Shown: positions 37,317-45,529 of the stretch, piece after piece | How positions within the stretch are numbered: position 1 is the stretch's first letter | Layout of the letters: each line of letters starts with the position of its first letter | Source: an uncultured Sulfitobacter sp. | GTDB taxonomy: Bacteria; Pseudomonadota; Alphaproteobacteria; Rhodobacterales; Rhodobacteraceae | Assembly: GCF_947500075.1 (NCBI RefSeq) | Contig: NZ_CANMQS010000001.1 | Location: 124,001-188,000, forward strand | Length of the DNA: 64,000 nucleotides | Direction: 5' to 3' | The notes under the pieces: generated by a model | What the model saw: the letters and a program-made list of their open reading frames with translations, nothing else | Database searches by the model: none | Told to the model about the DNA's origin: nothing | Program-made: the position numbers and the translations under genes

Positions 37317-37382
37317 CGCCTGTCCTGCGCTGCTTGACGTGATGCCGCCCCCCGCCCAAAGTTCTGCGTCAGGGGGCGCGGC

Positions 37383-39098
37383 ATGAACAACCTTTGGGCA
37401 GGCAGCTGGGGCACAAAACTGCGCATCGCAAGCGGGCTGGTGCTGTTTGTCTATGCGCTGACCCATTTCCTGAACATTGGTCTGGGGCTCGTCTCGGCTG
37501 AGGTGATGGATACCGTTCAGTTGTGGCGTCAAGTCGTCACCCGCAGCATTGCGGGCAGCACCCTGCTCTACGGCGCTTTTCTGATCCATATGGCGCTGGC
37601 GCTGGTCAAGCTGGCGCGGCGCGGCACCTTGCGGATGCCGGTTTGGGAAGCCACGCAGATCGCCCTGGGCCTGTTCATCCCGGTGTTGCTGGTGGCCCAT
37701 CTGATCCACACGCGCACGGCGCATGAGATTTACGACGTCAACGACACGCTCAGCTATATCATGCTGCTGCTCTACAACACCGCCGATGGCTGGAAGCAGA
37801 GCCTGCTGTTGCTGGTGGTCTGGGTGCATGGCTGCGCGGGCCTGCATTTCTGGCTGCGCGGGACGCTGTGGTGGCGGCGATCCCTGCCTGCTCTGATTGC
37901 GGGTGCAGCACTGGTGCCTGCCTTCGCCCTGACCGGGTTCCTGGTGGAAGGGCGCCGGATCAAGGCCGCTTTCGCAGATCCGGAACAGCAAGCCGGCCTG
38001 ATTGAGCGCTTCAACTTTCCCGATGGAGAGACCTTTGGCCTGTTGATCGCACTCACCGGGCAAATGCGATGGGTCTTTGGGATCATCATGGCCATTGTCG
38101 CACTGGCCTATGTGGTCAAGTACATCCGCGCGCGCCGGCGTTCTGTGCGCATCAGCTATGTCGGCGGGTCGCGCATTGCCGCCCCCAAGGGGCTGACGCT
38201 GCTGGAAATGTCCCGCTTGCGCGGTGTGCCTCATGCGGCCCTGTGCGGAGGGCGCGGACGGTGCACCACCTGCCGGGTGGTGATTGAGGAAGGTGCGGAA
38301 TACCTGCACCCGCCCAGCCCGGAGGAGGCCCGAAGCCTCGCGTCGGTCGGCGCGGGTCCGAACACGCGCCTTGCCTGCCAGATCAAGCCGCTGGAGCCCG
38401 CCACCGTCTTCCGCGTCTTCCAGCCTGACGGGCGGCGCAGACATCGCACCCACGCCAGTCAGGGCGAGGAGAAAGTCCTCGCCCTGCTGTTTCTGGACAT
38501 GCGCGGGTTCACCGCCCGCACGACGGGGCTATTGCCCTATGACGTGGTTTTCCTGCTGAACAGGTTCTTTGACGCCATTGTCCCGTCGATCACCGCGCAG
38601 GGGGGCACTGTGGACAAATATCTGGGCGATGGTTTTCTGGCCGTCTTTGAAACAGCGGATGCGGCCAGTTCGGCCACCGCCGCCCTGCGCGCGATCGAAG
38701 GCATGGCCCAAGCGCTTGAGACATTCAACACCACGCTGGCGAGCGAAGGCCAAAGCCCTGTCGCGATTGGCATCGGTGCGCATCTGGGCGACGTGGTTCT
38801 GGGTGAAATCGGTGCCGCGCACCACGCGCCCCGCACCTTGATCGGTGACACCGTCAACACGGCCTCCCGACTGGAAGGGGTGACCAAGGAGCACAAGGTA
38901 CAGGCGTTCATCTCTGCCCCGCTGCTTGCCGCTGCGGGCCATACTCTGGCCGACGAGGACATGATCGCCCTTGAACTGCGGGGGTTAACCGAACCGCTGC
39001 ACGCCTGGCCGGTGAAAGAGGCCAGCACCCTGCATGCGCAGCTCAGCACGCTCAGCGAAACGGCTCAGACGGCTCTGACAGACGCAGAACGTGTCTGA
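37383..39098 (+). CDS. Membrane-anchored adenylyl cyclase with 2Fe-2S ferredoxin domain
   Basis: 571 residues in three parts. Residues 1-250 form about six membrane helices with His28, His69, His106, His109, His149 and His155 in or near them, resembling a diheme SdhC-like anchor. Residues ~255-345 are a ferredoxin domain with Cys288, Cys294, Cys297 and Cys332 (Cx5Cx2C plus a distal C), expected to hold a 2Fe-2S cluster. Residues ~360-545 form a class III cyclase: metal Asp372 and Asp416, substrate Lys412 with Thr485, and Asn492/Arg496 in DTVNTASRLE, all intact. It probably makes cAMP in response to quinone or redox state, as proposed for CyaC of Sinorhizobium. Confidence 0.88.
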   Translation: MNNLWAGSWGTKLRIASGLVLFVYALTHFLNIGLGLVSAEVMDTVQLWRQVVTRSIAGSTLLYGAFLIHMALALVKLARRGTLRMPVWEATQIALGLFIPVLLVAHLIHTRTAHEIYDVNDTLSYIMLLLYNTADGWKQSLLLLVVWVHGCAGLHFWLRGTLWWRRSLPALIAGAALVPAFALTGFLVEGRRIKAAFADPEQQAGLIERFNFPDGETFGLLIALTGQMRWVFGIIMAIVALAYVVKYIRARRRSVRISYVGGSRIAAPKGLTLLEMSRLRGVPHAALCGGRGRCTTCRVVIEEGAEYLHPPSPEEARSLASVGAGPNTRLACQIKPLEPATVFRVFQPDGRRRHRTHASQGEEKVLALLFLDMRGFTARTTGLLPYDVVFLLNRFFDAIVPSITAQGGTVDKYLGDGFLAVFETADAASSATAALRAIEGMAQALETFNTTLASEGQSPVAIGIGAHLGDVVLGEIGAAHHAPRTLIGDTVNTASRLEGVTKEHKVQAFISAPLLAAAGHTLADEDMIALELRGLTEPLHAWPVKEASTLHAQLSTLSETAQTALTDAERV

Positions 39099-39113
39099 TC
39101 GGCATGAATTGAC

Positions 39114-39142
39114 CTGAAACAGCGTGTTTCCACCCTGAAACA
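39114..39142. promoter_or_regulatory. Repeat upstream of sat/cysC
   Basis: CTGAAACA occurs at 39114 and 39135 (21 bp apart), and the first copy is part of the inverted repeat GAAACA-GCG-TGTTTC (39116-39130). It lies ~90-120 bases before the sat/cysC ATG, a plausible activator or repressor site. Confidence 0.4.
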
Positions 39143-39232
39143 CTGGACTTTTGCGCAAATCAAGGGCCATACCGCGCGCAACCGGACGCAGGCCAGCTGC
39201 GCCCCCCGTTTACGACCCAAGAAAGTGGTAGA

Positions 39233-40942
39233 ATGCTGAACAACCTCGCCCCGATCCCCGAACTCTATGTCTCCTACGATTCCGCGCAGAAGATGAAGGA
39301 AGAGGCCGCCGATCTGGTCAGCCATGACCTGACCCCGCGCCAGATCTGCGATCTGGAACTGCTGATGAACGGGGGGTTCAACCCGCTCAAGGGGTTCCTG
39401 AGCGAGGAAGATTACACCGGCGTGGTAGAGAACATGCGCCTTGCTGACGGCACCCTGTGGCCCATGCCGATCACGCTGGACGTGTCAGAGGAATTTGCCG
39501 CCAGCATCGAGCTTGGCCAGGACATCGCCCTGCGCGATCAGGAAGGCGTGATCCTTGGCACGATGACGGTCACGGACCGCTATACACCGAACAAGGCGCG
39601 TGAGGCGGAGATGGTCTTTGGCGCGGACGACAGCGCCCATCCGGCGGTGAATTATCTGCACAATCAAGCCGGTAAGGTGTACCTGGGCGGGCCGATCACC
39701 GGCATCCAGCAGCCCGTGCATTATGATTTCCGTGGTCGCCGCGATACGCCGAACGAATTGCGCGCCTACTTCCGCAAAGTCGGCTGGCGGCGCATCGTTG
39801 CGTTTCAGACCCGCAACCCGCTGCACCGCGCGCATCAGGAACTGACCTTCCGCGCCGCCCGTGAAGCGCAAGCGAACCTGCTCATTCACCCCGTTGTCGG
39901 CATGACCAAACCCGGCGATGTGGATCATTTCACCCGCGTGCGCTGTTATGAGGCAGTGCTGGACAAATACCCTGCCGCCACCACCACCATGTCCTTGCTG
40001 AACCTTGCCATGCGCATGGCCGGCCCGCGCGAGGCGGTCTGGCACGGGCTCATTCGCAAGAACCACGGCTGCACCCATTTCATCGTCGGCCGCGATCACG
40101 CAGGCCCCGGCAAGAATTCCGCCGGGGATGATTTCTATGGCCCCTATGACGCGCAGGATCTGTTCCGCGCCCATCAGGAGGAAATGGGCATCGAGATGGT
40201 CGACTTCAAACATATGGTTTGGGTCGAGGACCGCGCCCAATACGAGCCGATGGATGAGATCAAGGACAAGGAAAAGGTCAACATCCTCAACATCTCAGGC
40301 ACGGAACTGCGCCGCCGTTTGCAGGAAGGGCTGGAGATCCCTGAATGGTTCTCCTTCCCCGAGGTCGTCAAGGAATTGCGCCGCACCCGTCCACCGCGCA
40401 ACAAGCAGGGTTTTACCGTGTTTTTTACCGGTTTCTCCGGTTCCGGCAAATCCACCATTGCAAACGCGCTGATGGTCAAGCTGATGGAGATGGGCGGGCG
40501 GCCAGTGACGCTGCTGGACGGCGATATCGTGCGCAAGAACCTGTCATCCGAGCTGGGGTTCTCCAAAGAGCACCGCGATCTGAACATCCGCCGCATCGGC
40601 TATGTCGCCTCTGAGATTACCAAGAACGGCGGTATCGCCATCTGCGCGCCCATCGCGCCCTATGCCACCACCCGCCGCGCTGTGCGCGAGGATGTGGAAT
40701 CCTTCGGGGCCTTTGTGGAAATCCACGTCGCCACCTCCATTGAGGAATGTGAGCGCCGCGACCGCAAGGGGCTTTACAAGTTGGCGCGGGCGGGAAAGAT
40801 CAAGGAATTCACAGGGATTTCAGACCCCTATGACGTTCCAGAAAGCCCTGAGTTGCGGGTTGAGACAGAGAATGTCGATGTCGACAACTGCGCGCATCAG
40901 GTGTTGTTGAAGCTGGAAAACATGGGGCTTATCTCAGGCTAG
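39233..40942 (+). CDS. sat/cysC: Bifunctional sulfate adenylyltransferase / adenylylsulfate kinase
   Basis: 569 residues. The N-terminal ~385 residues are ATP sulfurylase (QTRNPLHRAHQELT, the HxxH-type site, and VGRDHAGPG). The C-terminal ~180 residues are APS kinase with P-loop GFSGSGKST and LDGDIVRKNLSSELGFS. The protein activates sulfate to APS and phosphorylates it to PAPS, used for sulfate assimilation and as donor for sulfotransferases such as the one at 5226. This is a homologous single-chain Sat/CysC type rather than CysDN. A hairpin follows. Confidence 0.96.
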   Translation: MLNNLAPIPELYVSYDSAQKMKEEAADLVSHDLTPRQICDLELLMNGGFNPLKGFLSEEDYTGVVENMRLADGTLWPMPITLDVSEEFAASIELGQDIALRDQEGVILGTMTVTDRYTPNKAREAEMVFGADDSAHPAVNYLHNQAGKVYLGGPITGIQQPVHYDFRGRRDTPNELRAYFRKVGWRRIVAFQTRNPLHRAHQELTFRAAREAQANLLIHPVVGMTKPGDVDHFTRVRCYEAVLDKYPAATTTMSLLNLAMRMAGPREAVWHGLIRKNHGCTHFIVGRDHAGPGKNSAGDDFYGPYDAQDLFRAHQEEMGIEMVDFKHMVWVEDRAQYEPMDEIKDKEKVNILNISGTELRRRLQEGLEIPEWFSFPEVVKELRRTRPPRNKQGFTVFFTGFSGSGKSTIANALMVKLMEMGGRPVTLLDGDIVRKNLSSELGFSKEHRDLNIRRIGYVASEITKNGGIAICAPIAPYATTRRAVREDVESFGAFVEIHVATSIEECERRDRKGLYKLARAGKIKEFTGISDPYDVPESPELRVETENVDVDNCAHQVLLKLENMGLISG

Positions 40943-40950
40943 GTCGTTCT

Positions 40951-40975
40951 ATGCGGCCTGCCCCGCGGGCCGCAT
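40951..40975. terminator. Hairpin between sat/cysC and the GT10 gene
   Basis: ATGCGGCC and GGCCGCAT form a perfect 8-bp stem with a 9-base loop between two convergent genes. No good U-tract follows on the plus strand; it may serve both. Confidence 0.45.
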
Positions 40976-40984
40976 TCCCCCATC

Positions 40985-41845
40985 CTAAAGCGTGTCGCGG
41001 ATCGCACGGGCGGCCCTGCCCTCAAGATCAGCCCAATGCGCGGCTTGCACTTTAGCCGCCTTCAATGCGGGCAACATCGCATCATAGAGGCCTGCGTTTG
41101 CCGCGCGGATTGCCGCTTTCATATCCTCTGCCGTCTCACAGGCGATCACCGCACCGGGGTCGAAGAAATCACCGATGTTCGGACATCCCCAGTAGATCGG
41201 CACCGTTTCGCACAGAACTGCATCGACGATCTTCTCGGTGAAGTAATTCGGCTCGCGCATGTTCTCGATCACCACGGAAAAGCGGTACGGGGCCAGCCCG
41301 TCAGCCTTGTCTTCAAACGGCGCATAGCCGCGCCCCAGAACCGCCACATCCAGCGCCTTGTCCTTGACCAGATCGACCATGTCATGGCGCAGCAAATGGC
41401 CTTCGGTATCCCGCTTGGCGGAGGCAATCAGCGACATGTTATGCTGTTTGGAAATATCGAGGCGCGCGTGTCCCGGCACCCATGTCGTGCCAAAGGGATG
41501 CAAGATCCCATTCGGGATCGCCTTCAGAAGCGCATCATTGTGGCTGAGCACCCGGTAAAAGCGCCGGTGGGTCCAGCGCAGCAGCCTCAAATGCCGCCGG
41601 TGGATGATTTCAGGCTCGACCACCATCATGGAGACCTGCGCCGCCACGCCCCAGCGCAGTTGAAAGTGCATGTTGGTCCTGGGGTAGACAATCAGGTGAT
41701 CCGCCCGCGTCAGATCGCCGACAACGCCCTTTGCAAGACGCGCAGGACGGCCCAGAGGCCAGTTCAGATCATCCAGCGATTGGTGCGCCAATGCGGGCCC
41801 AAGTCGGCCCCCATAGGGCAGTATGGCGATGGCGGGATCGGGCAT
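40985..41845 (-). CDS. Family 10 glycosyltransferase (alpha-fucosyltransferase-like)
   Basis: 286 residues. The diagnostic region is PYRFSVVIENMREPNYFTEK followed by IVDAVLCETVPIYWGCPNI, matching the GDP-fucose-binding motif of GT10 enzymes (FxxxxENxxxxxYxTEK). The N-terminal acceptor part is variable. It probably adds a sugar to a surface glycan. ATG 41845 has GGAG nine bases upstream; a longer frame into the PhzF gene is rejected. It lies 26 bases after the PhzF stop, a likely shared transcript. No polysaccharide cluster is nearby. Confidence 0.82.
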   Translation of the reverse strand: MPDPAIAILPYGGRLGPALAHQSLDDLNWPLGRPARLAKGVVGDLTRADHLIVYPRTNMHFQLRWGVAAQVSMMVVEPEIIHRRHLRLLRWTHRRFYRVLSHNDALLKAIPNGILHPFGTTWVPGHARLDISKQHNMSLIASAKRDTEGHLLRHDMVDLVKDKALDVAVLGRGYAPFEDKADGLAPYRFSVVIENMREPNYFTEKIVDAVLCETVPIYWGCPNIGDFFDPGAVIACETAEDMKAAIRAANAGLYDAMLPALKAAKVQAAHWADLEGRAARAIRDTL

Positions 41846-41871
41846 GGGGCTCTCCTGATGGCTGGCCTTGC

Positions 41872-42756
41872 CTAACGGGTTCCATCCGGCATGAAAACAT
41901 CCCCCGACATGACGACGCGCCCCTGCCCTGCGACGCGCACACCGGTGATGGCGTCGCGCGGGCCCAGCACTTCCACCTGCGCCTGGCCGGGGCGGCCCAG
42001 CCCATGTCCCTGTTCGGCAATGAACCGGGGGCTGTCGATCAGGCCTTTGGACCATAGATAGGCCGCAGCGGCCCCGGTGGCGGAGCCGGTGAAGTAATCC
42101 TCCGGCGGGCTGGGCGGGGCCAGCACGAGGCGCGCAAAGGTATCCCCTGCGGCCGTGGCACCCTCGCGGGTGATCCAGAAAGGTTCTGTCATATCAATGC
42201 TGTCCTGTCCGATGCTGGCGGCAAAGCGGGTCATGGCGTCCAGATCCAGCTGCACCCGCGCAAGCGCTGCCTTGTCGCGCAGCACGGTGATGCAAAACGC
42301 CAATCCGGTCGACACGACCTGCGGCGTGCCGATGATGTCGCTGGCGGAAAGCCCGCCCACAGCCGCCACAATCTCTGCTGGCACTTCAGGCCCGAACTGC
42401 GGGGCGACTTGGGTCATCGTCACGCTGTCCTCGCCCACATCGACCGCGACAATACCCGCGCCGGTCTCTAGCGTTAGGGGTCCCACGTCCACCAGACCGC
42501 GATGCCGCAAGGCGACGACGGTGGCGATGGTCGGATGGCCGGCAAAGGGGATTTCCCGGCTGGCGATGTAATATTTGACGTGAAAATCCGCGACCTCTGA
42601 CGGGCCGGTGAAGGTGCATTCGACCAGTGATGTTTCCTGTACATAAGCTGTACACACGCCGTCAGACAAAACGGCACCCCCATGGACCACCGCACAGCCG
42701 TTGCCACCGAACACCTGATCCGTGAAGGCATCCACCCAGTCAAATTCAAACGTCAT
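41872..42756 (-). CDS. PhzF-family isomerase-like protein
   Basis: 294 residues forming the two-lobed diaminopimelate-epimerase-like fold. DWVDAFTDQVFGGNGCAVV is the N-terminal signature, the likely catalytic Glu is in VQETSLVECTF and REIPFAGHPTIATV and DYFTGSATGAAAAYL are the conserved blocks. PhzF isomerises a phenazine precursor, but most bacterial homologues serve unknown pathways, and no other phenazine genes are present. A terminator of the next operon lies just upstream. Confidence 0.88.
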   Translation of the reverse strand: MTFEFDWVDAFTDQVFGGNGCAVVHGGAVLSDGVCTAYVQETSLVECTFTGPSEVADFHVKYYIASREIPFAGHPTIATVVALRHRGLVDVGPLTLETGAGIVAVDVGEDSVTMTQVAPQFGPEVPAEIVAAVGGLSASDIIGTPQVVSTGLAFCITVLRDKAALARVQLDLDAMTRFAASIGQDSIDMTEPFWITREGATAAGDTFARLVLAPPSPPEDYFTGSATGAAAAYLWSKGLIDSPRFIAEQGHGLGRPGQAQVEVLGPRDAITGVRVAGQGRVVMSGDVFMPDGTR

Positions 42757-42771
42757 CCCGTTCCCCCAAAG

Positions 42772-42802
42772 AAAAAGCCGCAGGCGGAACCTGCGGCTTT
42801 TG
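42772..42802 (-). terminator. Terminator of the hsp20-DUF1150 operon
   Basis: On the minus strand AAAAGCCGCAGG, loop TTCCG and CCTGCGGCTTTTT form a perfect stem ending in a T-run, 25 bases after the DUF1150 stop. Confidence 0.88.
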
Positions 42803-42826
42803 TGACCTGCGATGCAAGAGGGGGTG

Positions 42827-43045
42827 TCAGTGCACCATCACCGGCGCGTAATCGTGCTGACGGGCCAGGCTGAACGCCAGCTTGCGGTTGCCCACCAGCG
42901 CCAACTGCTGCCCCTGCGCGTCATGGACGGCATAGAGGTGATCAAGCCCTTCGGCCTGCGCGCGCACTTCGCGGGGCAGATCGTCGACAAGGATCGGTTT
43001 GACATAGACCGTGCGGTCCTCCGCCTGAGCGTTTTGAGTTTCCAT
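42827..43045 (-). CDS. DUF1150-family protein
   Basis: 72 residues of the DUF1150 family (YVKPILVDDLPREVRAQAEG, VHDAQGQQLALVGNRKLAFSLARQHDYAP). Its role is unknown, but in alphaproteobacteria it commonly sits next to small heat-shock genes, as here: its ATG is 4 bases after the hsp20 stop. AAGGGTAAG gives a good ribosome site for the ATG at 43045. Probably a heat-shock accessory factor. Confidence 0.87.
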   Translation of the reverse strand: METQNAQAEDRTVYVKPILVDDLPREVRAQAEGLDHLYAVHDAQGQQLALVGNRKLAFSLARQHDYAPVMVH

Positions 43046-43049
43046 CGTC

Positions 43050-43463
43050 TTACCCTTTCTTGATCGAAATCGTCTGTACAACTGTTTCCGGCTTGGCGCG
43101 GGTCAGGTCCACGTGCAGCAGCCCGTTCTCCATCTGCGCCTCGCCCACCTCCACGCCATCGGCCAGTACAAAGCTGCGCTGGAACTGGCGGGCCGCGATG
43201 CCACGGTGCAAAAACACCCGGCCTTCGCTGTCGTCTGTCTGTCTGCCCCGGATGACCAGTTGGCGGTCCTCAACGGTGATCGACAGGTCCTGCTCCGCAA
43301 AGCCTGCAACGGCCAGCGTGATCCGGTAGCTGAAATCAGAGGTTTGTTCGATATTGAAAGGCGGATAGCCTTCGTTGCCGGATTTGGCGGTCCGTTCCAG
43401 CATCCGCTCAAGCTGCTCAAAGCCCAGCATATGCGGGTATGACCCCAGCGTCAGTTTCGTCAT
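43050..43463 (-). CDS. Small heat-shock protein (Hsp20/IbpA family)
   Basis: 137 residues. The alpha-crystallin domain covers the centre (FNIEQTSDFSYRITLAVAGF, then DLSITVEDRQLVIRGRQ and FLHRGIAARQFQRSFVLADGVEV). This ATP-independent chaperone binds unfolding proteins. AAGGAC precedes the ATG. A sigma-32-like promoter is visible about 65 bases upstream, and DUF1150 follows in the operon. Confidence 0.94.
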   Translation of the reverse strand: MTKLTLGSYPHMLGFEQLERMLERTAKSGNEGYPPFNIEQTSDFSYRITLAVAGFAEQDLSITVEDRQLVIRGRQTDDSEGRVFLHRGIAARQFQRSFVLADGVEVGEAQMENGLLHVDLTRAKPETVVQTISIKKG

Positions 43464-43528
43464 TGCGACACGTCCTTATCATCTCAAGCGACTGTGTGAT
43501 GCGGCCCCGATTACGGCGACCTGATCAT

Positions 43529-43557
43529 AATATGGGAAAGCAAGCCGGGGTGTGCAA
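43529..43557 (-). promoter_or_regulatory. Probable RpoH (sigma-32) promoter of hsp20
   Basis: On the minus strand CTTGCAC, a 15-base spacer and CCCATATT match the heat-shock consensus CTTGAAA / CCCCATNT well. It lies about 65 bases upstream of the hsp20 ATG. Confidence 0.55.
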
Positions 43558-43676
43558 GGGCAAGGGCGCCCAAGACACCGCCTAAAGGTATGGATTTATC
43601 TGGCATTGTCCTAGGCGGAAGGCCCCGAGCGCCCTATATTACAGACAACCGGAAACAAGATGGAATCACCTGATCA

Positions 43677-43901
43677 ATGAACGCCCCCACTGACATTGCC
43701 ATGAAGACGGATGACGTTTTGCGGGTGGAGCTTGAAGTGTTTCGGCGTGAACACCGCGATCTGGATGAGGCGATCAGCGCCCTGGGGGATCGCCCGACCG
43801 GGGACCAATTGACCCTGCAGCGGCTGAAAAAGCGCAAGCTGCGGCTGAAAGACGTCATTGCCCAGATCGAAGATCGCCTGACCCCGGACATCATCGCCTG
43901 A
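43677..43901 (+). CDS. YdcH/DUF465-family small protein
   Basis: 74 residues with a helical hairpin: [18 protein letters not shown] and [20 protein letters not shown], the DUF465 signature ending in KLxLKDxI. These small proteins are common in alphaproteobacteria and may bind nucleic acid, but no function is proven. It is 79 bases upstream of purE and may be cotranscribed. Confidence 0.87.
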   Translation: MNAPTDIAMKTDDVLRVELEVFRREHRDLDEAISALGDRPTGDQLTLQRLKKRKLRLKDVIAQIEDRLTPDIIA

Positions 43902-43980
43902 GAATTGCGCGGGCTGCGTTGCCAAGGCGCGGCACTTGGCTATAGTGCGCGCTCTGACCACGACGAAGGCGGCACACCGC

Positions 43981-44469
43981 ATGAGCACCCCCCCTATCGG
44001 CATTATCATGGGGTCCCAATCCGATTGGGCCACCATGCGCGAAGCAGCTGCGTTGCTGGATGAGCTGGACCTGACCTATGAGACGCGGATCGTCTCGGCC
44101 CACCGGACGCCGGACCGGCTGTGGGAATATGGCAAAACCGCTGTGGACCGGGGCCTTCAGGTGATCATTGCAGGTGCAGGCGGTGCCGCACATCTGCCCG
44201 GCATGATGGCCTCCAAAACCCGCGTGCCGGTGATCGGCGTACCGGTGCAGACAAAGGCGCTGTCAGGTGTCGATTCCCTTTATTCAATTGTGCAGATGCC
44301 CAAGGGCTTTCCGGTGGCCACCATGGCCATTGGTGCTGCGGGTGCGGCCAATGCCGCCCTGATGGCGGCGGGCATTCTGGCCTTGCAAGACGCAGCACTC
44401 GCCGCCCGTCTCGACGCATGGCGCGCAGCGCTCAGCGCGTCAATCCCGCAGGAGCCGAGCGATGACTGA
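43981..44469 (+). CDS. purE: N5-carboxyaminoimidazole ribonucleotide mutase
   Basis: 162 residues. [13 protein letters not shown] is the nucleotide-binding start, [12 protein letters not shown] contains the catalytic His and [14 protein letters not shown] is the conserved loop; this is the class I PurE. It moves the carboxyl group of N5-CAIR to C4 in purine synthesis. ATG 43981 is chosen because [12 protein letters not shown] is the family start. It overlaps purK by 8 bases. Confidence 0.96.
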   Translation: MSTPPIGIIMGSQSDWATMREAAALLDELDLTYETRIVSAHRTPDRLWEYGKTAVDRGLQVIIAGAGGAAHLPGMMASKTRVPVIGVPVQTKALSGVDSLYSIVQMPKGFPVATMAIGAAGAANAALMAAGILALQDAALAARLDAWRAALSASIPQEPSDD

Positions 44470-45529
44470 CCCGCTGCCCGCAGGCAGCACCATCGGCATT
44501 CTGGGCGGCGGTCAGCTGGGGCGTATGCTGTCGGTTGCCGCCAGCCGTCTGGGCCTGCGCACCCATGTGTTTGAACCCGGTGCCCATCCCCCTGCGGGCG
44601 ATGTGGCCCATGCGGTGACCACGGCATCCTACGAGGATGAAGCAGCCCTCAAAGCCTTCGCCACCGCCTGCGATGTGGTCACCTATGAATTCGAAAACGT
44701 GCCCACCGCCGCCCTTGATCTGATCGAGGCGCTGGTGCCCATCCGTCCGGGGCGTGAAGCGTTGCGGATCTCGCAGGATCGTCTTGTTGAGAAGACCTTT
44801 CTGCAAGACTTGGGCCTGACCGTCGCACCATTTGCGGACATCACGGATGCTGCGTCTCTCGATGCTGCCGTGGCGCGGATCGGCACCCCCGCAATCCTCA
44901 AGACCCGGCGGTTCGGGTATGACGGCAAAGGGCAGGCCCGGTTGCAGACGGCTGAGGATGCGCCAGCGGCTCTGGCCGACATGAACGGCGCGCCGGCTGT
45001 GCTGGAAGGGTTTGTTGAGTTCAGCCATGAGGTGTCGGTGATCGCTGCACGGGGTCCTGAAGGTGATGTCGCTTGTTATGATCCGGGCGAAAACGTGCAC
45101 CGCGACGGGATTTTGCATACCACCACAGTGCCTGCACGGCTGAGCGCGGCGCAGCGCACGGATGCCGTATTGATGGCCGCCAAGATATTGAACGCGCTCG
45201 ATTATGTCGGCGTTCTGGGGGTCGAACTCTTCGTCACACCGCAAGGCTTGATCGTGAATGAGATCGCGCCACGGGTGCACAACTCCGGGCATTGGACCCA
45301 GAACGGCTGTGCAGTGGATCAGTTTGAACAACATATCCGCGCGGTGGCGGGATGGCCTTTGGGCGATGGCACGCGATACGCGGATGTGGTGATGGAAAAC
45401 CTGATTGGCCATGACATGGACCGGGTGCCGGATCTGGCGCGGGAGGCATCCACCGCGCTGCACCTCTACGGCAAAGCCGAAACCAAGCCGGGCCGCAAGA
45501 TGGGCCACATCAACCGGATCAAACCCTAA
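44462..45529 (+). CDS. purK: N5-carboxyaminoimidazole ribonucleotide synthase
   Basis: 355 residues, ATP-grasp. [21 protein letters not shown] is the N-terminal motif, [12 protein letters not shown] and [11 protein letters not shown] follow, and [18 protein letters not shown] is the C-terminal signature. It makes N5-CAIR from AIR, bicarbonate and ATP, directly feeding PurE, with which it overlaps. Its stop overlaps the convergent phnM gene by 4 bases. Confidence 0.96.
   Translation: MTDPLPAGSTIGILGGGQLGRMLSVAASRLGLRTHVFEPGAHPPAGDVAHAVTTASYEDEAALKAFATACDVVTYEFENVPTAALDLIEALVPIRPGREALRISQDRLVEKTFLQDLGLTVAPFADITDAASLDAAVARIGTPAILKTRRFGYDGKGQARLQTAEDAPAALADMNGAPAVLEGFVEFSHEVSVIAARGPEGDVACYDPGENVHRDGILHTTTVPARLSAAQRTDAVLMAAKILNALDYVGVLGVELFVTPQGLIVNEIAPRVHNSGHWTQNGCAVDQFEQHIRAVAGWPLGDGTRYADVVMENLIGHDMDRVPDLAREASTALHLYGKAETKPGRKMGHINRIKP

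Noticed and set aside
36171..38453. A 760-codon open frame on the minus strand across trxB and the cyclase
   Set aside because: It crosses two clear plus-strand genes and has low-complexity composition.
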